A DNA stretch of 64,000 bases from Pseudomonas sp. M30-35 (GCF_002163625.1 NZ_CP020892.1:248001-312000), one strand, 5' to 3'; shown: positions 27,271-36,927, counted from the first letter of the stretch. The notes: generated from the sequence alone by a model not told the origin. Translations and numbers: made by a program.

Positions 27271-28719
27271 ATGCAATTGCAAGACACTCAGCTATTTCGT
27301 CAGCAGGCTTATATTGATGGTGCCTGGTTGGACGCGGATAGCGGCCAAACCATTAAGGTGACTAATCCGGCAACCGGCGAGACCTTGGGTACTGTGCCAA
27401 AGATGGGTGCCGCAGAAACGCGCCGTGCGATCGAAGCCGCTGACCGGGCATTACCGGCTTGGCGTGCGCTGACTGCCAAAGAGCGCGCTAACAAGCTGCG
27501 CCGTTGGTACGAGTTGTTGATCGAGAATCAGGATGACCTGGGTCGCCTGATGACACTGGAGCAGGGCAAGCCATTAGCTGAGGCTAAAGGTGAGATTGCT
27601 TACGCGGCCTCGTTTATTGAGTGGTTCGCGGAAGAAGCCAAGCGCATTTATGGTGATGTGATTCCTGGGCATCAGCCAGACAAGCGTCTGATCGTGATAA
27701 AGCAGCCGATTGGTGTGACTGCGGCTATTACTCCGTGGAACTTCCCGGCTGCGATGATCACCCGTAAAGCGGGGCCAGCGCTGGCTGCTGGTTGCACAAT
27801 GGTGATCAAACCTGCTTCGCAAACGCCTTTCTCGGCGTTGGCGCTGGTGGTATTGGCTGAACGTGCGGGTATCCCTAAAGGTGTGCTGAGTGTAGTTACC
27901 GGCAGTGCTGGCGATATCGGCGGCGAGCTGACCAGCAACCCAATCGTGCGCAAGTTGTCGTTCACCGGCTCGACTGAAATTGGTCGTCAACTGATGGCTG
28001 AGTGCGCCAAAGACATCAAGAAGGTGTCGCTGGAGCTCGGCGGTAACGCGCCGTTTATCGTGTTTGATGACGCCGATCTCGACGCTGCTGTTGAAGGTGC
28101 GATCGTTTCCAAGTACCGCAACAACGGCCAGACTTGTGTCTGCGCCAACCGTTTGTATGTACAGGATAGCGTTTACGATGCCTTCGCTGACAAGCTCAAG
28201 GCTGCAGTTGCCAAGCTGAATATCGGTGATGGCCTGACTGAAGGCACCACCACTGGCCCGTTGATCGACGAGAAAGCCGTGGCCAAGGTGCAAGAGCACA
28301 TCGAAGACGCAGTCAGCAAAGGCGCCAAGGTGCTTACTGGCGGCAAGCCGCACAGCAAGGGCGGTACGTTCTTTGAGCCAACCATTCTGGTTGATGTGCC
28401 GCTTAACGCTGCTGTCGCTAAAGAGGAAACCTTTGGTCCGTTGGCACCACTGTTCCGCTTTAAAGATGAAGCTGAAGTGATCGCCATGTCCAATGACACC
28501 GAGTTTGGCTTGGCCTCGTACTTCTATGCCCGTGACATGAGCCGTGTGTTCCGTGTTGCTGAAGCGTTGGAATATGGCATGGTCGGCGTCAACACCGGTT
28601 TGATCTCGAACGAGGTTGCGCCATTCGGTGGCATCAAGGCTTCTGGCCTGGGCCGTGAAGGTTCCAAGTACGGTATTGAAGACTATCTGGAAATCAAATA
28701 CCTGTGCCTGAGCGTCTAA
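27271..28719 (+). CDS. gabD: Succinate-semialdehyde / glutarate-semialdehyde dehydrogenase
   Basis: A 482-residue aldehyde dehydrogenase of the usual GabD length. It oxidises succinate semialdehyde to succinate with NADP+, and in pseudomonads often glutarate semialdehyde from lysine as well (DavD). Visible signatures are ITPWNFPAAMITRK, FTGSTEIG, SLELGGNAP with the general base E255, and NNGQTCVCANR with nucleophile C289. AGGAG precedes the ATG. It is followed by the matching transaminase, the standard gabDT/davDT order. The assignment to GABA or 5-aminovalerate as main substrate cannot be made from sequence. Confidence 0.95.
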   Translation: MQLQDTQLFRQQAYIDGAWLDADSGQTIKVTNPATGETLGTVPKMGAAETRRAIEAADRALPAWRALTAKERANKLRRWYELLIENQDDLGRLMTLEQGKPLAEAKGEIAYAASFIEWFAEEAKRIYGDVIPGHQPDKRLIVIKQPIGVTAAITPWNFPAAMITRKAGPALAAGCTMVIKPASQTPFSALALVVLAERAGIPKGVLSVVTGSAGDIGGELTSNPIVRKLSFTGSTEIGRQLMAECAKDIKKVSLELGGNAPFIVFDDADLDAAVEGAIVSKYRNNGQTCVCANRLYVQDSVYDAFADKLKAAVAKLNIGDGLTEGTTTGPLIDEKAVAKVQEHIEDAVSKGAKVLTGGKPHSKGGTFFEPTILVDVPLNAAVAKEETFGPLAPLFRFKDEAEVIAMSNDTEFGLASYFYARDMSRVFRVAEALEYGMVGVNTGLISNEVAPFGGIKASGLGREGSKYGIEDYLEIKYLCLSV

Positions 28720-28928
28720 TCCCTTAACGCGTGGCCTGATGGCCCGCGGGTGATGGCTGAAAGACTAACTGGCAAGAGTCAGCCGGGTCTTTTGGTCATT
28801 CACACTTTGATTTAAATAACCCTGTAACCGGGGAGGGCGCAGCAGTCGATCATCGTATGCTGCTGCGTTTGACACTGGTTGCGCAGTCCTTGAACCACGC
28901 CGCACGATGAGCGGTGAATGAGGAATCC

Positions 28929-30209
28929 ATGAGCAAGACTAACGAATCATTGATGCAACGCCGTACCGCTGCAGTTCCACGTGGCGTTGGCCAGATCCAT
29001 CCGATTTTCGCTGAGAAAGCAGAAAACGCGACGGTAACTGATGTTGAAGGGCGCGAGTTCATCGATTTCGCGGGCGGTATTGCGGTGCTTAACACCGGCC
29101 ACCTGCATCCAAAAATCGTTGCAGCTGTTCAAGAGCAGTTGACCAAGCTTTCCCACACCTGCTTCCAAGTGTTGGCCTACGAGCCGTACGTTGAAGTGTG
29201 CGAGAAGATCAACGCCAAGGTGCCGGGTGATTTCGACAAGAAAACATTGCTGGTCACCACCGGTTCTGAAGCCGTAGAAAACGCGGTGAAGATTGCTCGC
29301 GCCGCAACTGGCCGTGCAGGTGTTATCGCCTTCACTGGCGGTTACCACGGTCGCACCATGATGACGCTGGGTCTGACCGGCAAGGTGGTACCGTACTCGG
29401 CAGGCATGGGCCTGATGCCGGGCGGTGTATTCCGTGCACAGTATCCGTGCGAGATCCACGATGTGAGCACTGATGATGCGATCGCCAGTATCGAGCGCAT
29501 CTTCAAGAACGACGCTGAGCCAAAAGACATCGCTGCAATCATCATCGAGCCTGTTCAGGGTGAAGGTGGTTTCTACGTTGCGCCGAAAGATTTCATGAAG
29601 CGTCTGCGCGCATTGTGCGACCAGCACGGCATTCTGTTGATCGCTGACGAAGTACAAACCGGCGCTGGCCGTACCGGCACCTTTTTCGCGATGGAGCAGA
29701 TGGGTGTTGTGCCAGACCTGACCACTTTCGCCAAGTCGATCGCTGGCGGTTTCCCGCTGGCTGGCGTGTGTGGCAAAGCTGAATACATGGACGCTATCGC
29801 TCCAGGCGGTCTGGGCGGCACTTATGCCGGTAGCCCGATTGCTTGTGCAGCGGCTCTGGCGGTCATGGAAGTGTTTGAAGAAGAAAACCTGCTGGATCGC
29901 AGCAAGGCAGTCGGCGAGCGTTTGGTTGCTGGCCTCAAGGCTATCCAGGCCAAGCACAACTCCATCGGTGATGTGCGTGCGCTGGGCTCGATGATCGCCA
30001 TTGAGCTGTTTGAAGGCGGTGATCACCACAAACCAGCCGCTGCATTGGTTGGCCAAGTGGTTGCGAAAGCCCGCGACAAGGGTTTGATCCTGCTGTCGTG
30101 CGGTACTTACGGCAACGTGTTGCGCGTGCTGGTGCCGCTGACTGCAGAGGATGAGCTGCTGGATAAAGGCTTGGCGATTATCGCTGAGTGTTTTGACGAA
30201 CTGGCGTAA
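28929..30209 (+). CDS. gabT: 4-aminobutyrate / 5-aminovalerate aminotransferase
   Basis: A 426-residue class-III PLP aminotransferase, the same length as Pseudomonas GabT. It moves the amino group of GABA (or 5-aminovalerate) to 2-oxoglutarate, giving the semialdehyde used by GabD. It shows VTTGSEAVENAVKIARAATG, FTGGYHGRTMMT, DEVQTGAGRTG and the PLP lysine K269 in TFAKSIAGGFPL. The start at 28929 has GAGGAATCC just upstream, better than the in-frame ATG at 28914. The 194-base spacing from gabD carries a possible separate promoter. A strong terminator follows. Confidence 0.95.
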   Translation: MSKTNESLMQRRTAAVPRGVGQIHPIFAEKAENATVTDVEGREFIDFAGGIAVLNTGHLHPKIVAAVQEQLTKLSHTCFQVLAYEPYVEVCEKINAKVPGDFDKKTLLVTTGSEAVENAVKIARAATGRAGVIAFTGGYHGRTMMTLGLTGKVVPYSAGMGLMPGGVFRAQYPCEIHDVSTDDAIASIERIFKNDAEPKDIAAIIIEPVQGEGGFYVAPKDFMKRLRALCDQHGILLIADEVQTGAGRTGTFFAMEQMGVVPDLTTFAKSIAGGFPLAGVCGKAEYMDAIAPGGLGGTYAGSPIACAAALAVMEVFEEENLLDRSKAVGERLVAGLKAIQAKHNSIGDVRALGSMIAIELFEGGDHHKPAAALVGQVVAKARDKGLILLSCGTYGNVLRVLVPLTAEDELLDKGLAIIAECFDELA

Positions 30210-30223
30210 GCCTTGATGCAATA

Positions 30224-30250
30224 AAAAGACCCGCTTCGGCGGGTCTTTTT
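30224..30250. terminator. Terminator after gabT
   Basis: A perfect stem, AAAAAGACCCGC-TTCG-GCGGGTCTTTTT, with a T-run, lies 15 bases beyond the gabT stop. It is symmetrical, so it may also stop the convergent membrane-protein gene. Confidence 0.92.
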
Positions 30251-30338
30251 TTGGCGGGGTGAAAGTGAGTGCAAGGGGGCGAGGGGCGAACTTCCGAGTT
30301 AAGTCTTGGGCGTCGCTTTATTTGTTCGCCATTCGCGT

Positions 30339-30755
30339 TCAGCGGCTGATAAAGGTTTTAGCAAAAATCAGCGTACCCACACCCCATGCCGCGTTAACCA
30401 GGAAGCCGATTAAAAAACGTCCCGGTAACTGAGCCATATCGAAGCCCATGCCCTTGAGCGGGAAAACCACCAGCAGAGCGACTAGAGTTAATACAATACC
30501 GCCAAATAACAGGCCTTTAACCCACGGTTGCGGTTTTTGTGCATCCCAATGCAAAACCTTAAGCATCACGATCGCCCAAACCCCGCCCCAGAATGACGCC
30601 GAGATTAACGCTGGAACCCCCAGCGGCAGGGTTGCGGCCATATTAAAGGGTGCGAAGGGCACGACGCCGGTGGCGTGCAGCAGCCCCAGAATCGGTTGGT
30701 GGAAGAAAGGTACGGCGAGAAACCCGGCGAGAAAGAACAAGCCTATGCGCGGCAT
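30339..30755 (-). CDS. Small four-helix inner-membrane protein, unknown
   Basis: 138 residues, almost all in four hydrophobic helices (about 5-23, 38-60, 75-97, 112-135). AAGGAG lies 6 bases before the ATG at 30755, so the longer frames from 30773 or 30851 are not used. It is convergent with gabT and divergent from the arsS operon. It looks like the conserved hypothetical membrane proteins common in pseudomonads; no function is suggested by the sequence. Confidence 0.75.
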   Translation of the reverse strand: MPRIGLFFLAGFLAVPFFHQPILGLLHATGVVPFAPFNMAATLPLGVPALISASFWGGVWAIVMLKVLHWDAQKPQPWVKGLLFGGIVLTLVALLVVFPLKGMGFDMAQLPGRFLIGFLVNAAWGVGTLIFAKTFISR

Positions 30756-30899
30756 GGTGAGCTCCTTGAGCATCTTAATTAACGTACGGGTACTTTGTAC
30801 AAACGTTATAGAACAGTACAGTAAGTTTTGGCTGTGCGTTGGCTGTAACAAAAGCTGCGCACATAGCTCTATATCCCATAATTTTCATTGGAGCCCCCT

Positions 30900-31877
30900 G
30901 TGCACGCGATGTTACCGCTGCTCGATCGCTTGGCTTTTCCTGCCTTAACCCGCGGTCAGCTCGAAGCTTTGCAGGTCAATCTAACGTATGTGTGCAATCA
31001 GCGTTGCCTGCATTGCCATGTCAACGCAGGGCCTACGCGTACTGAGTCAATGACTGATGAGAGCCTTGCGCTGCTGCATCAGGTGATTGATGCGCACCCT
31101 GTACATACGCTCGATTTGACCGGCGGTGCTCCGGAAATGCACCCACGCTTCCGTGAAATTGTCGTGCATGCGCGGCGTGAAGGGTTGCGGGTGATTGATC
31201 GCTGCAACCTGACGATTTTAAGCGAGCCTGGCTATGAGGATCTCGCGCAGTTTTTAGCCGAGAATCAGGTTGAAATCAGCGCGTCGATGCCTTGTTATTC
31301 CCGTGATAACGTCGACAAGCAGCGTGGTGACGGTGTTTTCGATGCCAGCATCATCGGTCTGCAAAAGCTCAATGCCCTGGGTTATGGCAAAGAAGGCAGT
31401 GGCTTGATCTTGAACCTGGTGTACAACCCGCAAGGCGCAAGCTTGCCACCGCCACAGCAAGCACTTGAGGCCGACTACAAAAGCCACCTTGTTGAAGATT
31501 TCGGCATTGTCTTTAACCACTTGCTAACCATCACCAACCAACCGATTGCCCGCTTTGGCAGCACGTTAGTGAGCAAAGGCCAGTTCAACAATTACATGCA
31601 ATTACTGCGTGACAGCTATCGCGCTGAAAACGTTGAAGGCCTGATGTGTCGTTCTTTGGTCAGCGTAGATTGGCAAGGTTATTTATATGACTGCGACTTC
31701 AACCAGATGCTCGATTTACCACTTGAATTGCAAAGCCAGGTGATAAGCCGCCAGCGTCCGCACTTGAGTGACCTGCTTAACGCGACATTAGCTGGCAACA
31801 GTATCGTGACCCGTGATCATTGCTTCGCTTGCACGGCTGGACAAGGTTCCAGTTGCGGCGGCGCGCTCAATTCCTAA
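30900..31877 (+). CDS. arsS: Arsenosugar biosynthesis radical SAM protein ArsS
   Basis: A 325-residue radical SAM enzyme: the [4Fe-4S] motif CNQRCLHC (C32, C36, C39), then LTGGAPEMHP. The C-terminal cysteine-rich domain (DCDFNQMLDLPL, DHCFACTAGQGSSCGG) is typical of ArsS (DUF3641). ArsS makes the dimethylarsenoyl-deoxyadenosine precursor of arsenosugars from dimethylated arsenic and SAM. The GTG at 30900 is chosen because GGAG lies 6 bases upstream. It heads a tight six-gene operon. No arsM methyltransferase or ArsR repressor is next to it, so the methylated arsenic would come from elsewhere, or the enzyme has another substrate. Confidence 0.88.
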   Translation: MHAMLPLLDRLAFPALTRGQLEALQVNLTYVCNQRCLHCHVNAGPTRTESMTDESLALLHQVIDAHPVHTLDLTGGAPEMHPRFREIVVHARREGLRVIDRCNLTILSEPGYEDLAQFLAENQVEISASMPCYSRDNVDKQRGDGVFDASIIGLQKLNALGYGKEGSGLILNLVYNPQGASLPPPQQALEADYKSHLVEDFGIVFNHLLTITNQPIARFGSTLVSKGQFNNYMQLLRDSYRAENVEGLMCRSLVSVDWQGYLYDCDFNQMLDLPLELQSQVISRQRPHLSDLLNATLAGNSIVTRDHCFACTAGQGSSCGGALNS

Positions 31878-31887
31878 GGAATAACCT

Positions 31888-33294
31888 ATGCAACCCAACA
31901 GTGCTCTTGGCCTGTTTTTTTGGGGGTTTCTGGTGCTGTACGGGGTGTTGATGGTGGTGCTGTCACCGCGTGCCGTCACCATTGGTGGTTTTTTCCATGG
32001 TGAGGATAACCAAGGGCGTAGCGCGGCGCCTTGGCTACTGACCTCCAGTATTTTTATCAGCTGGATCTTCGCCAAGTCGGTGACCAATGCTGCCAACCTA
32101 GGCGCAAGCTACGGTTTGATCGGCGGTTTGGCCTACGCCACATACTGGCTGGCGATTCCGTTGACCGGCTTTGTGATTTACCGGCTGCGGCGCAAGTTTG
32201 CAGCAACCGGATTGGTCAGTTTTCTCAGCTCTCATTACGGTCGCGGTGCGGCATTGGCCTTCACCGCGGCGATATTGATTCGCCTGTTCAACGAGGTCTG
32301 GAGTAATACCGCGGTGGTTGGCGGCTATTATGGCGACTCAGGCAGCGCCGGGTTTATCACCGCCGCCTTGCTGTTTACTGCAGTCACTCTGGCCTACAGC
32401 CTACGCGGTGGCCTGCGCAGTTCGATCCTGACGGATGCGGCGCAAGCGGCAATCTTCGTCGTGGCCTTGGTTTGGGTGCTTGGCTTGGTACTGCCGCAGC
32501 ACTCCGTCGCCGAATTAGCCAGTACCAGCCATTGGGCCTTTAATGGCGGCGTGGACTTACTCCTGGTCGCGGGCTTGCAAGTGTTTAGCTACGGCTTCCA
32601 TGATCCGGTCATGACCGATCGAGGTTTTATCAGCGAAGAGAAAACCATGCGCCGGGCTTTTGTCATCGCTGGCGTATTGGGCTTTTTCGCGATTCTCGCC
32701 TTCAGCTTGATTGGCGTCCACGCGCAACTCTCGGGACTGGCTGCATCCAACAATGTGCCGGCTGATCTCGCTAAGTCGATGGGCGTCGCCGCGTTGATGG
32801 TCATGACCGTGGTTATGGTTTCCGCCGCAGGCTCAACCCTGGATTCAACCTTCTCCAGCCTGGCCAAACTGGCGGGCCGCGAATTGCCACATTTGGCCGG
32901 GCGCGATCTTGGCCAGAAAGCGATTGGCGTCGGTATGGCGGTGATGGTGGTGTTTGCCCTGCTCGGCAACCTGCCAATGATCGCGGGGACCGACATTCTC
33001 AAAGCCACTACGATCAGCGGCACCATGGTGATCGGTCTGGCGCCGGTGTTTATTCTTCACGGCGTAGTCAAACCGACGCGTCTTGGGTTCCACCTGAGCT
33101 TTTGGTGCGGCCTGTTGTCGGGCCTTGCATTGAGCCTTGGCTGGATACCGCAAAGCTGGGCAATCGGCGACGGCGACTATGCATTGTTACTGGGCACCAA
33201 TTTTTATGGGCTGATTCTCTGTACGCTGGGGTATCTATTACCCGGGCTTATCTCCAGGACGCCCAACGCTACACTCACTTCGACAAGGAATTAA
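31888..33294 (+). CDS. Sodium:solute symporter family transporter
   Basis: A 468-residue protein with about 13 membrane helices and the SSS/SLC5 look (FIGWIF-like SWIFAKSVTNAANLGASYG, RGGLRSSILTDAAQA, STLDSTFSSLAKL near the sodium site). It should couple sodium entry to uptake of an organic solute. The substrate is unknown; its place 10 bases after arsS suggests arsenosugar, nucleoside or a related compound, but that is inference. Confidence 0.82.
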   Translation: MQPNSALGLFFWGFLVLYGVLMVVLSPRAVTIGGFFHGEDNQGRSAAPWLLTSSIFISWIFAKSVTNAANLGASYGLIGGLAYATYWLAIPLTGFVIYRLRRKFAATGLVSFLSSHYGRGAALAFTAAILIRLFNEVWSNTAVVGGYYGDSGSAGFITAALLFTAVTLAYSLRGGLRSSILTDAAQAAIFVVALVWVLGLVLPQHSVAELASTSHWAFNGGVDLLLVAGLQVFSYGFHDPVMTDRGFISEEKTMRRAFVIAGVLGFFAILAFSLIGVHAQLSGLAASNNVPADLAKSMGVAALMVMTVVMVSAAGSTLDSTFSSLAKLAGRELPHLAGRDLGQKAIGVGMAVMVVFALLGNLPMIAGTDILKATTISGTMVIGLAPVFILHGVVKPTRLGFHLSFWCGLLSGLALSLGWIPQSWAIGDGDYALLLGTNFYGLILCTLGYLLPGLISRTPNATLTSTRN

Positions 33295-33296
33295 AG

Positions 33297-33815
33297 ATGA
33301 GTCAGTTGATCCCGCGCCAAGCTGTACCTGCGCTGAGTGTTGCCTTGATGCCTGAAGGCCAGTGGACGTTGAATGCCGATGCACCGAAAAACTTCACTTT
33401 GCTGGTGTTCTATCGCGGTATGCATTGCCCGCTGTGTCGCAAGTCATTGCAAGAACTCAATGGCCTGGTTGAGCGCTATGCCGCGTTGGGCGTAGATGTG
33501 ATTGCGCTGTCGACCGATAGCCGTGAGCGTGCAGAGCGAACCCAAGCCAGCTGGACAATCGAGAATGTGCGATTGGGTTACGGCCTAAGTATCGAAGCGG
33601 CGCGTAGTTGGGGGTTGTTCGTTTCCGCGGGGAAATCGGGCTCACAAGAACCGGAGATATTTGCTGAACCGGGTGTGTTCCTGGTTCGCCCGGATGGCAC
33701 CCTGTATATGTCGTCGGTTAACACCATGCCGTTTGCCCGTCCACATTTTGACGAGTTGCTCGGTGCGGCCGAGTACGTGATCAACAACAATTACCCGGCA
33801 CGCGGCGAAGCCTGA
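33297..33815 (+). CDS. Peroxiredoxin-like (AhpC/TSA) thioredoxin-fold protein
   Basis: 172 residues. The thioredoxin-fold active site is GMHCPLCRKSL, a CxxC in the peroxiredoxin-like context LLVFYRG...CPLC. This group is annotated as AhpC/TSA or redoxin proteins and probably reduces peroxides or disulfides. AAGGA precedes the start at 33297, 2 bases after the symporter stop; the longer frame from 33102 overlaps the transporter and is rejected. It may supply thiol reductant in arsenic chemistry (inference). Confidence 0.82.
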   Translation: MSQLIPRQAVPALSVALMPEGQWTLNADAPKNFTLLVFYRGMHCPLCRKSLQELNGLVERYAALGVDVIALSTDSRERAERTQASWTIENVRLGYGLSIEAARSWGLFVSAGKSGSQEPEIFAEPGVFLVRPDGTLYMSSVNTMPFARPHFDELLGAAEYVINNNYPARGEA

Positions 33816-33817
33816 TC

Positions 33818-34786
33818 ATGGAATTACGCGCTGGTCGCGACTGCCCGCTGGACTACCGCCTGCCCGCGCAGGCGTTCGCTGCGCAGCCGCTGTTTAGCTG
33901 CGAGACGCTGTATGTAGTCGGTGGCTTGTATGGCAATCGTCAAGCCTTGGCAGCGCTACAGCGCCGGGCTCAATCCGAGCCGCAAGCGCGGGTAGTCTGC
34001 AACGGTGATGTGCACTGGTTTGATTGCGACCCCCAGCTGTTTATGCAGATCGAGGATGGTTTGAGTGCCTACACCTTGCTGCGCGGCAATGTTGAAACCG
34101 AACTCGGGCGCGACAGTGATAGCGGGGCGGGTTGTGGTTGTGCATATCCAATGTCGGTTGATGACAGCGTGGTCGAACGCTCGAATGCCATGCAACAGCA
34201 ACTCAACCACACCGTGCAAGGTCTGCCCGGAATGGCTGCACAGCTAGCGGCGCGACCAGCAACTGCGGTGGTTGAAGTGGGCGGACGGCGTGTGGCTGTC
34301 AGTCATGGCGACGAGCAATCGCTGGCGGGCTGGCAGTGCTCGCGTGAGGCATTGAGTGAGTCTGAGCGGCAGCAGGCGTTGGATCAGTGGCTGCAAGACT
34401 GCAAGTGTGAAGTCTTGGCCACCAGCCATAGCTGCACTGCGGCTGCTATTAACCTGCAACATGGCGCCGTTATCAATAATGGCGCAGCGGGAATGCCGAA
34501 CTTCAGCGGTGGTCGTTATGGTGTGATCACGCGCATTGCCACCACGCCACATGCAGCAGCGCTGTACCGCGCTGAGCGCAACGGTTTGTTTATCGAAGCC
34601 TTGGCGCTGAATTACGACCACGAACGATTTATCAGTGACTTCGATCGCCAGTGGCCGGCATCTAGCCCGGCGGCGCTGTCGTATCGCTCACGTATCCAAG
34701 GCCAGGCACTGTTACCGGTGTCGAGCGCTTTACTGGCGGGCTTTAGCCTGTGTCAAAGCCTATGCGCCATGGAGGCGCTTAACTAA
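33818..34786 (+). CDS. Metallophosphoesterase-like protein
   Basis: 322 residues with the ordered motifs of calcineurin-type phosphoesterases: GGLYGN, CNGDVHWFD, LLRGNVE and VAVSHGD. The first block lacks the usual DxH, having VVGGLYGN instead, so the metal site may be altered. The C-terminal TSHSCTAAAINLQHGAVINN resembles the closing GHTH region with changed residues. It lies 2 bases after the peroxiredoxin-like gene and overlaps the next by one base. A phosphate-removing step in the arsS pathway is possible but unproven. Confidence 0.65.
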   Translation: MELRAGRDCPLDYRLPAQAFAAQPLFSCETLYVVGGLYGNRQALAALQRRAQSEPQARVVCNGDVHWFDCDPQLFMQIEDGLSAYTLLRGNVETELGRDSDSGAGCGCAYPMSVDDSVVERSNAMQQQLNHTVQGLPGMAAQLAARPATAVVEVGGRRVAVSHGDEQSLAGWQCSREALSESERQQALDQWLQDCKCEVLATSHSCTAAAINLQHGAVINNGAAGMPNFSGGRYGVITRIATTPHAAALYRAERNGLFIEALALNYDHERFISDFDRQWPASSPAALSYRSRIQGQALLPVSSALLAGFSLCQSLCAMEALN

Positions 34787-36927
34787 TGAATACCCGCAAA
34801 ATATTGTTAATGGGCGTGATCCTGGCGCTGCTCGGTAGTTTCTTTGTTTTCGACTTGGGCCAATACCTGAGCCTGGACGCGCTTAAAGCTCAGCAGGCAT
34901 CACTGAATGCGCAGGTCTCGGCACAGCCGCTGCTGGCAGCGGGTGCCTTCTTTGTTATTTATGTCGCGGTGACCGCATTGTCGTTGCCCGGTGCAGCGTT
35001 GATGACCCTGCTCGGCGGTGCATTGTTTGGGCTCGGGGAAGGCTTGCTGCTGGTCTCATTTTCCTCGGCCATGGGCGCTACATTGGCCATGCTCAGCAGC
35101 CGCTTCTTGCTGCGTGACTGGGTGCAAAAGCGCTTCGGCAAACGTTTGGCGAGTATTGATCAAGGGATTGAACGTGAAGGTGCGTTCTACTTGTTCGCTT
35201 TGCGACTGGTGCCGCTGTTCCCATTCTTTCTGATCAATCTGGCCATGGGCCTGACCCGCCTACCGGCACGCACGTTCTGGTGGGTCAGCCAATTGGGCAT
35301 GTTGCCAGGCACGCTGGTCTACGTGAACGCCGGCCGTGAGCTGGGCAAAATTGACTCGCTGAGTGGAATTCTCTCACCGGGTTTGATCGGTGCATTTGTG
35401 CTGCTCGGTATTTTCCCGATTATCGCGCGCAAGTTGCTTGGCTTGATTCAGGCCCGGCGCATCTACAAGAACTGGATTCGTCCAGATTCTTTCGATCGCA
35501 ATCTAGTGGTGGTTGGCGCAGGTTCTGGCGGCTTGGTCAGCGCTTATATTGCGGCGGCGGTGAAAGCCAAAGTCAGCTTGATCGAAAAGCACAAAATGGG
35601 CGGCGATTGCCTGAATACAGGCTGCGTGCCGTCGAAGGCGTTATTGCGTTCGGCCAAGTTTAACGCTGAGTTGAAAAAAGCGGATGCGTTAGGTTTTCGC
35701 GCGGCACATGCTGAAATTGACTTCCCGGCGGTGATGGAGCGCGTACAGCGGGTTATCAGTGATATTGAGCCACACGACTCAGTTGAACGTTACACCGGCC
35801 TGGGCGTTGAAGTGATTACCGGCGAGGCAAAAATTACTTCGCCGTGGACAGTTGAAGTCAACGGTCAGACATTGAGTGCACGCAGCATGATCATTGCCGC
35901 TGGTGCACGGCCTCTGGTACCAAATATTCCAGGGATTGATCAGGTGCAGATGTACACCTCTGACACCGTCTGGAATTTGCGTCAGCAACCACGGTGGATG
36001 TTGGTGTTGGGCGGCGGGCCAATTGGTTGTGAGCTGGCGCAGGCGTTTCAGCGTTTGGGCAGCCAAGTGATTCAGGTTGAACTGGCTGACCGTTTGCTGC
36101 CGCGAGAAGATGCGGATGCCAGCGAGCAGGTATGCAATAGCCTGCGTAACGATGGCGTCGATGTGCGCTTGCAGCATAAAGCCGAGCGCTTCGAGTTGGT
36201 TGACGGCGAGCAACGTATGATTGCGCGGCGCATGGATACGGGTGAGGAAGTCACCATCGCGTTCGACTGCCTGTTGTTGGCGTTGGGCCGGGTGGCGAAT
36301 GTCAGCGGTTATGGCGCTGAAGACCTCGATCTGACGGTACGCCCAAACGGTACGCTGGAAACCGATGAATACCTCGCTACGCGCTTCCCTAATATATACG
36401 CGGTGGGCGATGTAACCGGGCCTTACCAGTTCACTCATGTGGCTGCGCATCAGGCCTGGTTCGCGGCGGTTAATTCACTGTTCAGCGGTTTTAAGCGGTT
36501 TAAAGTGGATTATCGGGTGATTCCGTATTGCACCTTCACCTCGCCAGAAGTCGCAAGGGTGGGTTTGTCCGAGACTGAGGCTAAAGCACAGGATGTAGTC
36601 TATGAAGTCACCCGTTATGAGATTGATGATCTCGACCGCGCGATTGCGGATGAAGCTGCACATGGTTTTGTCAAAGTTCTCACTGTGCCGGGTAAAGACC
36701 GCATTCTTGGCGTCAGCATTGTTGGTGAGCATGCCGGTGAGTTGTTGGCTGAATATGTGCTGGCGATGAAGCACAATCTGGGTTTGAACAAGATTCTCGG
36801 CACCACGCACAGCTATCCAACCATGGCCGAGGCGAATAAATTCGCCGCAGGTGAATGGAAGCGTGCCCATGCGCCGCAAGGCCTGTTACGTTGGGTTGAG
36901 AAATTCCATGGCTGGAGGCGCGGTTGA
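34786..36927 (+). CDS. TVP38/TMEM64 membrane domain fused to a mercuric-reductase-like flavoenzyme
   Basis: A 713-residue fusion. Residues 1-230 are a DedA/TVP38-type membrane domain (LSLPGAALMTLLGGALFGLG, LRLVPLFPFFLINLAMGLTR, QLGMLPGTLVYVNAGRELG). From about 238 is a class-I pyridine nucleotide-disulfide oxidoreductase: FAD site VVVGAGSGGLVSA, redox disulfide CLNTGC (C275, C280), a second dinucleotide motif GGGPIGCELAQAF and the C-terminal dimer domain with HSYPTMAE. The flavin part would sit on the cytosolic face and reduce an unknown substrate at the membrane. It is known as a fused architecture in other bacteria. It overlaps both neighbours, so it is firmly part of the arsS operon. Confidence 0.85.
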   Translation: MNTRKILLMGVILALLGSFFVFDLGQYLSLDALKAQQASLNAQVSAQPLLAAGAFFVIYVAVTALSLPGAALMTLLGGALFGLGEGLLLVSFSSAMGATLAMLSSRFLLRDWVQKRFGKRLASIDQGIEREGAFYLFALRLVPLFPFFLINLAMGLTRLPARTFWWVSQLGMLPGTLVYVNAGRELGKIDSLSGILSPGLIGAFVLLGIFPIIARKLLGLIQARRIYKNWIRPDSFDRNLVVVGAGSGGLVSAYIAAAVKAKVSLIEKHKMGGDCLNTGCVPSKALLRSAKFNAELKKADALGFRAAHAEIDFPAVMERVQRVISDIEPHDSVERYTGLGVEVITGEAKITSPWTVEVNGQTLSARSMIIAAGARPLVPNIPGIDQVQMYTSDTVWNLRQQPRWMLVLGGGPIGCELAQAFQRLGSQVIQVELADRLLPREDADASEQVCNSLRNDGVDVRLQHKAERFELVDGEQRMIARRMDTGEEVTIAFDCLLLALGRVANVSGYGAEDLDLTVRPNGTLETDEYLATRFPNIYAVGDVTGPYQFTHVAAHQAWFAAVNSLFSGFKRFKVDYRVIPYCTFTSPEVARVGLSETEAKAQDVVYEVTRYEIDDLDRAIADEAAHGFVKVLTVPGKDRILGVSIVGEHAGELLAEYVLAMKHNLGLNKILGTTHSYPTMAEANKFAAGEWKRAHAPQGLLRWVEKFHGWRRG

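Noticed and set aside
28947..30221. 424-codon open frame antisense to gabT
   Set aside because: It mirrors a well-conserved aminotransferase gene codon for codon, has no ribosome site and no recognisable protein family.
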